Below, one piece after another: positions 32,749 through 44,870 of a stretch of 64,000 nucleotides of DNA. Origin of the DNA: Perilla frutescens (Eukaryota; Streptophyta; Magnoliopsida; Lamiales; Lamiaceae); NCBI GenBank assembly GCA_026008535.1, contig BRKX01000015.1, positions 24,139,501-24,203,500 on the forward strand, in the 5' to 3' direction. A model generated the notes under the pieces. It made no database searches. It had not been told where the DNA came from and was given only the letters and a program-made list of their open reading frames with translations. The number at the start of each line of letters is the position of its first letter. The stretch's first letter is position 1. The position numbers and the translations under genes are program-made.

Positions 32749-34980
32749 AAGGTGTATCAAGCTCGAAATTTACTGCTCCATTTTTCCCCAACTAAAAAAA
32801 CCCCTGAAATGCAACTAATTAAAGAAACTATATATGTAAAATGAACGAGAGAAATGCGAAGACAGATTGGTGATTGTCTTCGATACTAGTAACAAAGATG
32901 ATTTAAGAAACAAGAATTTAGGGTTTAGCGCACAATAATCAAGATTGACCTAGCTTATATATACATATATGCATATTGTTTGAAAAGAAAGGCTGTTTAT
33001 GTTTATTAAAATTAATAGGGTTAATGTGCTGTCGTTAGTGAAATGGGAGGAACACGAGAGAAAGCAAGTGGGTTTAATTATTTTTATATTATTTTGTCAG
33101 ATTAATTATATACATAATCCTATCACTTACTTGGGTTTTGAGCTATTAATTTGTACTAACAAAAGCAGAAATCGATAATTAAATTATTCGTGCTAAAATT
33201 TAGTTCTGATCGATGAAGGTCGTCACAGCCTATAAATTACTGTTATATATACTTTTTTTTTTCTGTGTGAGGGAAATTAAACTGCTGCATATACTCAATT
33301 GGTCATTTAATAACAAAAAATTAAAACACTCCTAGTTTTCGATCGAGAAGAATAATGGCACGGTAATTTGTAACTCACGTGGGGCTTTGACTGTTCCTTT
33401 GATCTTGATTAAAATTTCATTTGCTCCAAATTTGTTCGTGGGGATATTATATATATGATATTCCAAATATTCACACACACACACACATACAAGCATTGCA
33501 CAACAATCTTTTATATCTTATTCATGTCTTGTCTACCACTAATAATCACTTTTTTCTTTATTTTCTTGGTACAGATTGAGACCTATGCATGTAACCAAAT
33601 TTGTGGCCGGTTAATTGAATTTTTAATTTGGGGTTTTGATTAATTGATTGATTATATATTAACGACTAGTTTTAGTGCAAAAGGCCTTCAGTTCTTCATA
33701 TGTATAATTAATGAGGTAGTTTTCTACATTTAAAGTAATTTTTCAGCTGGATTGTATTAATTAAGTGTACATTTGTACACACACACATATATATATAGTG
33801 CATGTTAATATTGATAAAATAGAAATTGAGACAAAATGGAAAGCAAATATGGTGGTCCTCTAATTGAGATGATGAAGACATAAAGCAAATTATCCTAGCT
33901 AGAATATTAGTTATAATGGCATCGATCTCATCTTATGCTGATCATAATTAACATTTGACCTATATATAATTAACTAATAAAGCTCTAGTTACATCAAATT
34001 CCATGATTTTAAAGTGTTAATTCCACTTAAATGCTTAGTCAAAAGCTACTCGTGATGACATAATTGTTGCCATAATTAAAAGCTAATAATATACTTAACT
34101 CAGTTGCATTTTTATTAGTAATATGACACAACCAAAATAAATAAACATAAAATTAGAATAATTAATAAGATTAAGCGAAAAAAACAAAAATAAATTGTAT
34201 ATATAGGGATTGATAAATAAGTCCAACATTAATTATCAGTAGCTTATAAACTACGGAAAAATGTTAGATGATTGAAATACTGGCCGGCCCCACGAGGTAT
34301 TGGTAGGCGAAGCCTATACACTTATTTTAATCATGATAATGTAAATATATATACACATATATATCGTTTTCATAATCGAATTAATGATAAACTGATTTAT
34401 TTTTATTTCCGCTCGTTCGATCAATCAAGAACAAGAATTATTTTACAAGCAAAAATGTATTCGTATAGAATAAATTAAAGTCTAAAGACGCCATGATGGG
34501 AATTAAAAAGAGCATGCATGAACATACCCCCATGCAGCAGTCAAATTAAAGGGAAATCATGAGATTAAACTTCAAATAAAATGTTCAACCCTTGTGATCA
34601 TATTGATTGAATCAAAGCGTTCTCAAGTAATATGATCGTCTACTCAGAGATGGTAATTAAGCTCGATCGTGGCCTAAACTTGTCAGTCGATCCATATATA
34701 TCAAGTGGAGCTCGACTCATCGTACATAATTATATAGTGTGATTTACGAATTATATGGTAATATATAATTCAATTGAAATCGATTTAGAATACTCAAAAT
34801 GTAATTAATTTGGATTTGGTTCAGACAGAATGCTCAGCGGGCAGCAGTCTCCACTAACTTGAAATTAAGATACTATAATTAGATGATATATTAATATATA
34901 TGTATATAAATTGAAAGATTAATAAAAAAGAGTATAGTATAGTAGATAGTAGTAAGGTGAAGGTGTGACATAAATGGAAT
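31223..34980. other. 3.7-kb AT-rich intergenic stretch without a recognised gene
   Basis: I see no conserved ORF, tRNA or clear transposon end. It contains TA runs (31259-31280, 31838-31850), a TG run (32711-32734) and a short CA run near 33474. All open frames are short, AT-driven and unlike proteins I know. The part from 34500 to 34980 may include distal promoter of the DVL gene. Confidence 0.5.
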
Positions 34981-34989
34981 CTATGGGTG

Positions 34990-35157
34990 TGGGACCCAGG
35001 AAGAAGGGAACAGTGTGGCGAGATAGGGGGGCACTGCTCGCCCTTTGATGCCCCACAGCTGCCTCTTTACTCGACCACACTCCCCACGCACCCTATAAGA
35101 ATCCTCCCTCCCTCTCTTCTTTCTCAAACCTTAATCAATCAACACAATTCACAATAC

Positions 35158-35209
<52 letters not shown>

Positions 35210-35246
35210 CTCACCCTCGCAAATTAAAACTATTACATCTCACAGA
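34990..35246 (+). promoter_or_regulatory. Promoter and 5' leader of the DVL-like gene
   Basis: A GTGGGACCC word (34989-34997) matches the GTGGGNCC site bound by class II TCP factors. A TATA-like CCCTATAAGAA is at 35091-35101, about 150 bp before the ATG. A (CT)n run of about 45 bp at 35163-35207 lies in the presumed leader; such CT tracts are common just downstream of plant start sites. TCP control is an inference from one motif. Confidence 0.5.
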
Positions 35247-35375
35247 ATGAAGATGAGCAGCAGCAGCAGTAGCAAGAGAAGAATCTCGAGCAGAGGTGGT
35301 TTCCTCAGAGAACAAAGGGCTAGACTTTACATCATTCGACGATGCGTCGTCATGCTTCTTTGCTACCATGATTAA
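35247..35375 (+). CDS. DVL/ROTUNDIFOLIA4-like small peptide, 42 aa
   Basis: This is a single-exon micropeptide gene. The N-terminus is Ser-rich and basic (M-K-M, six serines, K-R-R). The C-terminal RTF domain is clear: F-L-R-E-Q-R-A-R-L-Y-I-I, then R-R-C-V-V-M-L-L-C and the end Y-H-D. Most family members end C-W-H-D or C-W-H-E, so Tyr replaces Trp here. Family members associate with the plasma membrane and restrain cell proliferation along the proximal-distal axis of lateral organs; overexpression gives short rounded organs. The length (42) is at the short end of the family. ATG 35247 is preferred; a second ATG lies two codons on. TATA box and leader are well placed. Confidence 0.92.
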   Translation: MKMSSSSSSKRRISSRGGFLREQRARLYIIRRCVVMLLCYHD

Positions 35376-37323
35376 GTCCGTCTCGACTTTTTTGGAATAG
35401 AGGATCTCATCTCATCTCATCTAGTAGTGCTAGAGGTTTTTGGATATGGTTTAGAGTGTAAATAGCTAGATGCCACGACATGACTTAGCCTATAATCTTT
35501 TACACAATTTTGTACTAATTGGCCTAATGGATTAGGCCTTCTTGTATTATACACTTAGTTATGATCAAATCAAACTATTATATTATTTATTCAATTCAAC
35601 TTAGCTTCATCTTTTTTTAGCTTATGCCCTGCTTCTATTAATATTTCTTCTCTGTTAAGAAATTGAAAAAATAAAATAAAATTGTGATGATATGATATTT
35701 TCTTGTGGAAAAGATAAGCTAGGAAATTCTAGAATATTAGAACCATGCACAAAACCAAATAAAGATTTCAGTCATTTTCTGAAGAAGAAGAAGATGAAGA
35801 TAGTGGTAAAATATAGTTAATTAGTTATTTATATTTAGTTTTTAACTTTTAATTTCTCTCCTTGAAGATTGGACTTACTTTTTTTTTCATGTGATTTAAG
35901 ATTCATTTTCCTAGCTCTCTTTTATTTGATTTCCTTTTATAATCCCTCTTTTAGTTTACAAAGATTTTTCATTAGTTTTTGCTTTTTCTTTAATTTGGTC
36001 TGTGAATGATTATTGAAATCAAACGAATTAGCTGTTATTTAACTAATGCTAATGATTAATTGGGCCACCGTAATCCAGAAAAGCAAGATAATTATATCAT
36101 ATTTTAACCCTCGATAAAGCACTAACCAAAGTGGCGAGCGGCGAAAGTAGTATTAATTACCCTAAATCACTATTGCTAATGCGGTTTAATTTTATATTAG
36201 CATACAATATACCATTATTGCTCTATAATCATATAAAATATTAATTGAGTAATAGGATTATTGGAAAAAGTAATCTACAAAACTACAAACTATGATGGCA
36301 AAATTTCCTTTTTGATCGGTCAAACTCTTTTTCCAATATTTTTGACACTGTTTATAGGCACGTCTTTGAAGCATGCTTATCAAATCTTTTTCAATAAGAA
36401 ATTAATGGCGCTTGATTATCATTTGGTGGCCGCTTAATTAAAGCAGAATGACGTGCTCAAATACGACTTAGAGATAAGATAATTATTGTTAGAATTTAAT
36501 TAATTTGTTGTTTTGCTGATTATTGGAGGTTAGTTGACATAAAACTGTCCTAACTTCAATCGTATTTATTATTTGCAGAGATAATCTTTTGGTTGTAATT
36601 TTCTTACAAAGATAATATTGTTTAATTTCAATGTCTTGTACCAAACAACATGAATATGTTAAATTTATGTAAATGTTGTTAATGTTCTCCAACTAAGCAC
36701 ATAAATCCACATAAACTGTTGAACTCAAACTGGGGCAGTTATATTGGGTCAAACTTTAAGAAATCATTTATGTGGGCCTACTCATTTCAGTGTTTAATCT
36801 ATGTGTGCATGTGTAGGAATAGAAAGGGACTTACATTACCTGTTTCGAGTGCCCTATTCGGTGCTTTTTTTTTTCTTTTTTTTTTTTTTTTTGTAATCAT
36901 TTTGGACAAGTTAAATGTATTTCGTCTCCTTTTCATGTAATTCTTTTTGCTAAAAAATGTTTCGTCTCAAAATATAATAACAAAAAATAGTTAATAATTT
37001 TTTACATTTTTAAATTTATTGATAAGGCTAAGTTTCAAGTGATCAAATTAATATATTGCAACTCATCACGTTATATTTTATAAATAATAATACGTAATTA
37101 AATGTCAAACAATAAATTAATTACACATTGACAAGTTTGTTTATTTGTTTATTAAAACCTAACCGTCAACGGGTATATGTAACTGTAGAAACTAAGATCA
37201 CCAAGTTTCTTGATATATGCGTCTAAATTACAATGCACGCATAAACTTGATTTTAGCAAGGGTAATTATCATAAAATATCTCGATTTCTGTTCACTTTTG
37301 CAAAAAAAAATCATGATATTCGT
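35376..37323. other. DVL 3' region and AT-rich spacer
   Basis: The first 200-250 bp are the likely DVL 3' untranslated region. The rest is AT-rich with T-runs (36867-36891). No further gene or element end is recognised. Confidence 0.5.
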
Positions 37324-38343
37324 CACTACAAGAAAAACGCGATTTACTGACGGATTTAACGACAGATAAAATTCCATCGTTAAAATACTGACATATTAAC
37401 GACGAACTAATTTATTTTTATTTAACAATGGATTTTCCTATCTCTAACTTAACGACGGACTAACAACATATTTTAATTTTAAAGTTTTTATTTTAACGAC
37501 AGATTTTTTCTTCGTTAACTAAGAGACGGAAAAATCCATCCTTATTTTTTTAAAAATATTTTTAATTTTAGTGACGGATTAGCTACGGAATTATTGCGTA
37601 GCTAAAATTAATTTTTTTATTCTTTTATTTTTTTTTTTAAATTATTTTTATTTTTCAATTAATACTTGATTATAAATTTGAAATCAGTTTTTTTAATTTT
37701 TTTTATTTTTTTATTTGTTTTATTTTTTCAGATTCATTTGATTTTTTTAAATATTTTTAATATTTTATATTATTTTTTAATATTTTTAATTTTCAATTTT
37801 TCAATTAATAATTAATTATGAATTTGAAATTAATCTTTTTGATATTATTAATTTTTTTTATTTTACATTTTCAAATTTATGTTATTCATTTTATTTTTTT
37901 AATATTTTATACTATTTTTAATATTTTATATTTTTTTTTATTTTTCAATTACTAATTAATTATGAATATGATTTTTTTTAATTTTTTATTTATTAAAATT
38001 TTTCCGATTTATTTTATTTTATAATTTTATATATTTTATTATTTTATATTATTTTTTAATATTTCATATATTTTTTTTATTTTTAAATAACTAATTAATG
38101 ATTTTTTTATAATTTTTATTTTTATATTATTATCACTTCATTTTTATTTTTATAAATATTATTAGTTATAAATATATAATATTTAAAAAAATTAATTAAA
38201 TTAATCTAATATTAAATAATGATATAATATAATTATACTTTATGATAAACATATATTACTAAAAATTATAATAGATATTTAAATAAATTAATAATATATA
38301 ATTATTTAATTTAGAACTAAAAATTGAATCAAAATAGGTTTCG

Positions 38344-38378
<35 letters not shown>

Positions 38379-38530
38379 CTTATATTTTAACATTAATGTT
38401 CACTAGCCCACCTGGCTTAGCTAGTCAGCTCAACTCGTCTAGCCCCTCGTGGCTCTACTCGGATCAATTTTTTTTTCTTTTTTTTTTTTACGATAGAAAT
38501 ATTTTATTGCTAATCCGTCGCTAAATTTAT
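37324..38530 (+). mobile_element. CACTA (En/Spm-like) transposon end, truncated or non-autonomous
   Basis: The sequence CACTACAAGAAAAACGCG at 37324 is the classic plant CACTA terminus. It is followed by subterminal words such as 'gacggattt', 'taacgac', 'aacgacgga' and 'agctacgga' in both orientations up to about 37610. Matching words ('gctaatccgtcgctaaat') occur near 38507-38524, suggesting the far side, but no reversed CACTA terminus is visible after it. The interior is very AT-rich, has a (GT)14 run (38347-38374), and lacks any transposase ORF. Confidence 0.75.
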
Positions 38531-38926
38531 TGTTCAAATATTTAAAAAATTGACCGATCTTTCAATTTTTAACAAATTTCTCATTAGATGAAAAAAAAAA
38601 CTCAGTGATGATTTGGCACATTAATTAGATTCATGCCTGGGAATCCACAAACGAATTTGGTACCTCATTTTTTAAATTTGATGTGAAATTACACACTTGA
38701 AGCTCGCGTGTCATCTTGCCATTCCAATATTGAATTTTCATGTTATAAACATTTTAAAGGTCATGAAATTTTTGTAAAACATGTCAAAATCATGATATTT
38801 TCTAGTATATATTAATCATTTGAACAATTATGTATATACAACCATGCTTTCTAGCAAAAACAAATACATTTTTTTATTATCTTTTCATAAATAGTATCAA
38901 ATTAGTAAATTTATTTTATAAAGAAA

Positions 38927-38978
<52 letters not shown>

Positions 38979-39795
38979 GATGAGACAAGAGAGTGTGAGG
39001 GTGGTATGAGAAATGAAAAGAAATATGTGGATGGTCGGCCAATAATTAATTGTTGCCATCTAAGCTAATCAGAAAATTAAAGGCCAAAGGTCCAAATGGC
39101 ACACCCACCCTCCCGACATAATGCGATTACTCAATCTTGCAGCCTTATCTTCCCCACGTGCATCTCTCTCCCTCTCTCTCTACATTCCTCATGAGAACGT
39201 GACTGTACATGCCCTTTTGTTGATTTTGCAGCGACCATGATTTGTATGCATACTCCTCCGTACATACGTTTTTCTTTTACTCTTTTTTTTTTTTAGAAAT
39301 ACCTTTATGGTTTTTCATTTTGATGGATTGGAAATTCAGAAATTTAATTTCCTTTTTTTTTTGTTATTCCAACGGTAATAATTGTTCCCGTATTTTTCAG
39401 AACCTCTTCAAATATGAATTCCCATTTTGGTGGTTGAAGAAATAAATTAACATGAATAACAAATTTCAAATGGTTTGGTAATAAGTTATATAGCATTTTT
39501 CTAAAAAACATGGCCTATTTCAGAAGTAGAAAATGGTTTTTTTCATTTTTTTAAGGACATAATACAGGATAAATGAGATTTACACTCTTGAAATATAATA
39601 AAAATTTGTATAAGACTGTCTAAAAAATCTTTTAAGTTAGACGAGTCAAATAAAATTCAAACTCGCCCAGAGCCCACTGGCACCTCCCTCTTTTTTTCTT
39701 CTTCTCTCTGGCGGCGACTGCCCTTTTCCTTTTTTATTCTTTCTCTTCCATTTCATTTCTTTTCGTTTCTTTTTTTTTAATTAATTATTATTTTA
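38531..39795. other. Intergenic, no gene; GA microsatellite
   Basis: A (GA)n run of about 46 bp lies at 38930-38976. A G-box CACGTG is at about 39156, but no gene follows it. 39600-39670 resembles the degraded repeat at 26030-26110. Nothing coding is recognised. Confidence 0.45.
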
Positions 39796-40245
39796 TATTG
39801 AGCGCAATGCACGAGCCAACGTGTCGAGTGCGTGCATTGCGCGAGACACCGAATAAAATAATTAAATTTATTTTATTTTATTTTAGGGTTTACTACTTCC
39901 ATTTTTAAGTATATATTTATTGAAAAAAACTATTGAGCACAGTGCACGAGCGCCATGCGTTAGCGTTGGACAAGTGCACTGCGCTAGACACCGGAAAAAA
40001 TAATTTAATTTAATTTAATTTAATTTTAAGGTTCACTAATTACACTTTAAAGTATGTTTTTATTTGGAAAAAATTAATTATTGAGCACAGTGCACGAGTC
40101 CTCTCATTAGCGTCAGGTGAGTGCATTGCACGAGACGTCGGATAAAAAAATTAAATTAATTCAATTTAATTTTAAGATTCACTAATTCCATTTTAAAATA
40201 TATATTTATTTAAAAAAAAACATTAATTATCGAGCGCAAAATTCC
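39796..40245. repeat. Hairpin-bearing tandem array, ~140-bp units, three copies plus a stub
   Basis: Units start near 39798, 39932 and 40081, with a stub at about 40229. Each has a potential stem-loop followed by an AT-rich tail with 'aaggttcactaatt' and a 'tttaagtatatatttatt'-like end. In the first unit the stem is perfect: GCGCAATGCACG pairs with CGTGCATTGCGC across a 17-base loop. The second and third units keep shorter stems with compensating changes such as GCACAGTGCAC opposite GTGCACTGCGC. Non-coding; a solitary copy lies at 30481-30620. Confidence 0.75.
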
Positions 40246-40594
40246 AATGGACTGATAGAGTATATTCCTTTGCAAATTGCACCATTCACCAAATTTTAAT
40301 AAATTATTTTATTAAAATGTTGACCACCTGAATTATAAGAGTGGAATATTGGTCCAAAAGTGAGAAATGTGACAATTTAATATAAATTTTTACATTTAAA
40401 AGCTAGAAATGACTATTTATGTAAAGAAAAATGTACTGATAAAAATGCGTATTAGTAAAAAAAAAAAAAAACACTAGCTTTTTGGTCAAAATAGAAAAAT
40501 TAATCATTTATTTAAAAATGCAGTCTGTACAACGAAGTAGATTTTATGATTTCCTTTCAATTTGATAATAAATAAATAAAAAATTTCTCGCTTC

Positions 40595-40626
<32 letters not shown>

Positions 40627-40830
40627 CCCCTATGCCATTTTCTATGACATTTCTTGTGCCAAACTTTTCTCTCCTTTTTTTTAATATTTTTTATTTTCAG
40701 TTTCTTATAATTTAGCTTAATTTAACCTTTTTATTTAGGGTTCATTCTTTCCCGATTATGCTATATTAAAAAATTAATATATATATATATATATATATGT
40801 TATGTGTTCGGTATTTAATTTCACTTAAAA
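40246..40830. other. AT-rich spacer with MITE-like core
   Basis: An (ATT)n run sits at 40598-40625. 40630-40775 has 'ctatgacatttcttgtgcc' and 'tttagggttcattctttccc', matching the left half of the MITE family at 8999-9218. The right half is not visible. A TA run follows at 40780-40798. Confidence 0.5.
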
Positions 40831-41960
40831 TATTACTCTCAAGAAAATGAGGTAATTTATAGCAAAAATAGTAGTGAGCAAGGTCATATTCACAGAGACT
40901 GGCTAAGTAATCCGACTGAATACCTAATTATCTTGTTTTACTTTATTTACAGAACCGATTTAAGAGTGTTTTTAATTAAACTAAATATTGCAAAATAAAT
41001 AAATAAAGTAAGCAAAGAACCTGGATGAACAGATAAGGAGACGGATCCTAGGGTGTTGCTGTTAAATGAATTTTTCAATTTTCAGATAATATATTCAACT
41101 AATTTAATTCTAAATCTTATAAGAGAATCACTAATATAATCACAACATCTCTCTTTAGTAAGTTATGAAAGTCGATTAGACTTTAATTATTATCTCTCGA
41201 TCTCGAATTATTATCTAACTCTAATTAGAATCTCAGATTTATTCTCCTCACAAAACCGACCAATCTCTGGATCTAGCAGATTTGTGTTATGCAATCCTAA
41301 TCCGTTAATCTACCAACCTCTCTCGAGTGAATAATAAATTAACTTCACAAGTGCGAAAGCTGATCAATTCAATCATACAAGACAACAATAACCAAGATGC
41401 AACAATAAGAAATAGAACGGAAAAATAAATTATTTCAAATCATAAAATCCATCAACATTCACAACCCCAGGATCTCTAAGAATTTAGCTACTCATATTGT
41501 ATTCAAAATTCAAAGATAATAAACACAAATGAATAGTTAACATAGTAATCATGATTGAATAAAGCATAAAATAAAACTTAGTCTAGATGGTGCTTCTTGA
41601 TCTCTATTGTCTCTTTTCTGTCTTCCCCACGGTATTCTTTGCTCTCTTTATAGTGTAAAAGGTGTTGAATTTTCGTGCATATTGAACCCTTATATAGTAG
41701 AGAAAATTCAATCCCAAGAATATAAGAAAACCCGGACCAGGAAGGAAATTTGCCAAAAGTCACCAATGGGAGTACGGGCCGTGCTTAAAATACAAAAGCT
41801 CACGGCGTCAGGGCAAAAAACCAGAGCACGGACCGTGCTCCCCTCTTCGTCACCCGACACATTTCTCCGTTCTCGCTCGTTTCTAATCTGATTGACTTGA
41901 TTCTTTTTCAACGTACTCCTAACTTGATTATCTATTTTTTAGGCACTTATCAAGCTCAAT
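40831..41960. repeat. Gypsy (Tat/Athila-like) LTR or leader segment, decayed
   Basis: The segment has the look of large gypsy LTRs: 'gtagtgagcaaggtc', 'cacagagactgg', 'cggatcctagggtgttg', then a TC-rich zone and a GC-richer zone at 41760-41870. That zone has a perfect 17-bp palindrome GAGCACGGACCGTGCTC (41824-41840) and a near copy at 41770-41786. I see no clear termini, so the borders are approximate and the lineage is inferred from general resemblance. Confidence 0.4.
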
Positions 41961-42793
41961 TTCATCTCATAAAATATTTGGTAATAAATTCCTTTAAAAT
42001 GAGCTAAAATGTGACACTGCACAAAATATGAAAAACTCTGCCGCAACTTGTCAATATATGCATGTAATGCACATGAACTCCCATCCAACTAGACCTCAAA
42101 AATGCATGAAAAATATGAAAATTAAGAGTTTATCATTATGACATGCAAAATGTAATACAAGAGGACACATGAGATATGATCCGCCGTGCAACAACATGTG
42201 TTTTCAAAGAACATCAACAAAAACAAAAAACAAAAAAGCAAAAAACCAAAATCCAAAAAAATTAGGGGCGGGTCTCTTTTTCTCCATATTTTTTACTTCA
42301 TGTCTCGATCACCATTCACGAATATTTTGTTCTAAAAAAGAAAAAATATTCACAAATATTTTATTTTCCACATCTTACAAGGAAAAATTTTCCTAGATGA
42401 TATCAATAATCATGATTGCTAATATTTTTATTTTTCATTTAACTGATGTTGTGATGTTTGATAAAGCTACGTATATAATTATATATTTTGTAAATGTTAA
42501 ATGTATTTATTAGGATATCTGAAGGTCTTTAACCAATTATATAATACTTGTGTAATCAAATAAAAAATTTGAGTACATTTGAGACCCATAGTATTATATC
42601 ATTCAATTACAATGTGGATATGTTCAAAATTTAAAATATTAATTTATAAATATTTAAATTCGTGCCATGTACAAAAAAAATATTAGTTATGAACTAATAA
42701 GCAATCTTAAATCACAAATCATAAATGAAAAGCAACATATGTAATGTTATTTAATTGTAAATCATAAAAAAAGGGTAACATTATTATAATATA
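41961..42793. other. AT-rich spacer, no gene
   Basis: No recognised coding sequence or element end between the LTR-like segment and the Helitron 3' end. One A-rich stretch lies at 42220-42260. Confidence 0.45.
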
Positions 42794-43904
42794 CTAGAAT
42801 GATCCACCGTGTGATACATGGATAAGATATGAATAATTATTGTTTTATTGTTATATATTATAAGTATCAAAAATATAATAAATGATGTTTCTATTTGTAC
42901 TAAAATAATTATTCTTCATACCTTACCCACTTTATACATTTTACTCTTCACACCATATAATATGTATTTTTTACCCTTTCCTCTAAAAAAATATTATTTA
43001 TTCATTATTCAAAAAAATAATAAAAAAAAATTGAAGAGAAAGAAAAAAAACGCCAACCTTCTTCTCCACCATCTCCACGCTCATCTTCTACCTTCTAATA
43101 TGATGAGATGTCGTCAAACCCGTCACCTTCGCCACACTCCAATCTATTTATTTCTTCGCCCCACTGCTTTTGATCACATAGAAGATGATTATATGGGTTC
43201 ATATTGAATATGCTAAGGGCCGAGACATATGGCAGTGGAAGCCACACAATAGAGATTCACCACTAATGAAGAATCTGGAACTTATTCGGAATGAAATCTT
43301 ACAGAAAAATGGCAATTGTTTGTTTGTAGCCCAAGGGTGTTGGATCGTTGGTTTAAGCTTGGAAAAGGAACCTCTGCGGCATACCACTGGTTGCGACGAA
43401 AAGAGGAAAAGAAATATGGCATATCTACATTTGGAAAGTTTATGTCCCTCAAAAAAACTCTTTTTGGATGTGGCATGCGCTACGGAACGTCTGGCCACGC
43501 GAGACCGCCTAACTTATTTGGGATTGGATCAGGTATGCCTCTTTGTGAGTTTACAATGGAATCTGCTAAACATCTTTTTTTTAATGTGCAGTTACAGGAC
43601 CGATGTGGCAAGCGATCAAAGATTGGATGAGAATTAGAAGAGGGAACACAATGATCCTTAGCACGATAAAATGGCGTAAACGAGAAAATGAAGGGCCAAC
43701 AATACATTAGAAGGCAAAGAAGATTGCCTTAGCTGCAACCATTTACTTCCTTTGGAAAACAAGATGTGAAATGGTGTTTGATCAAAAAATCTTTGACCCT
43801 GGAGCAGTAATAAGGTCAGCTAGGCTTCACACATTCAAGATACTTTATGTTTTATTCCCGATTGATCTTGTATTAAGCCACCCATGAATAAGTGGGTACA
43901 AAGG

Positions 43905-44028
43905 CTAGGGATGGGGCATAGAGCATCTCCCCGTCCCATGGTGCAAGGTTGTTCACATGACCAGTTCAATTGAGCTACAGGGTTGAACTTGAGGTCTTGA
44001 GAAAATCATTCGAGTTTGTTGACATTAT
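43905..44028. repeat. 124-bp direct repeat, left copy
   Basis: This starts CTAGGGATGGGGCATAGAGC and ends GTTGACATTAT. It matches 44747-44870 with about five differences. It belongs to the LINE 3' region, since the right copy continues into the LINE tail. Confidence 0.9.
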
Positions 44029-44746
44029 TGATGAGGACGTGCCCAGCATTGAAAAAAACCAACCCCAAGTCGTCCCCTTAATCTTAGTCGTTTTATTTAA
44101 TTATTTAGATCAGATTTTTTTAGTTATTTTATTATGTAATTTTCGTTCCTTATTCAATTAGGTTGATTAGAATTTTAATTAAGGTAATTTCCTACCTTGA
44201 ATAGAATTATAGTTTATGTAGTTTCCTAATAGCTTTTTAGATCAGATTTTCTTTATTTTTTATTTCTTATTTTCATTCTCCCCTTCACCTATATAAGGGG
44301 ATCATTGTGAACTATTTTATTCAGACATTGATTAATATTCTAAAGTTATATTTTTAATTGTCTCATGATCCTTTGGTTGATCAAACATTTATCAAGTTCT
44401 ATTGATCTAGCAAATCAATTAGTCCTATATCAAGCTTCTTTTTAGTTCCATCGAGAATTAGGGGGAAGTGCTAAACAATCCAGAGAAGATCGAAATAGTT
44501 GTGTTTCGTCTCATTGAAGTCGGGGTTCAACTGAAGTTATAATCCTTCTATCCATCACGATCCATTACCGACGCCATCTACCATCGTTCTTCCAAGCCAT
44601 ATCTTCGTAAGTCTTCCGATGTAATTCGAGTCATATTTTGATTCCCGGTATTAGTTTGAACCCTTACACCGTCATCGTGTGTTCGTTCTTGTTGTCTGCG
44701 TATTCTGATATTCTTTCATGTTCTTGAGCATGACGGAATCACATCA
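44029..44746 (+). mobile_element. Solo LTR-like segment between 124-bp direct repeats
   Basis: This 718-bp segment begins TGATG and ends CATCA, a perfect 5-bp inverted terminus of LTR type. It carries a TATA box CTATATAAGGGG at 44289-44300. No ORF. Instead of a 5-bp target duplication, its two borders are the exact ends of a 124-bp direct repeat, which is unusual. Confidence 0.6.
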
Positions 44747-44870
44747 CTAGGGATGGGGCATAGAGCATCTCCCCGTCCCATGGTGCGAGGTTGTTCACAT
44801 GACCAGTTCAATTGAGCTGAAGGGTTGAACTTGAGGTCTCGAGAAAATCATTCGAGTTTGTTGACATTAT
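44747..44870. repeat. 124-bp direct repeat, right copy
   Basis: Partner of 43905-44028. After it the LINE 3' region continues ('tctatataatcatgctagg'). Confidence 0.9.

Noticed and set aside
42848..43207. 119-codon frame in the Helitron region
   Set aside because: Low-complexity Tyr/Lys/Leu content from AT-rich sequence; no similarity recognised.
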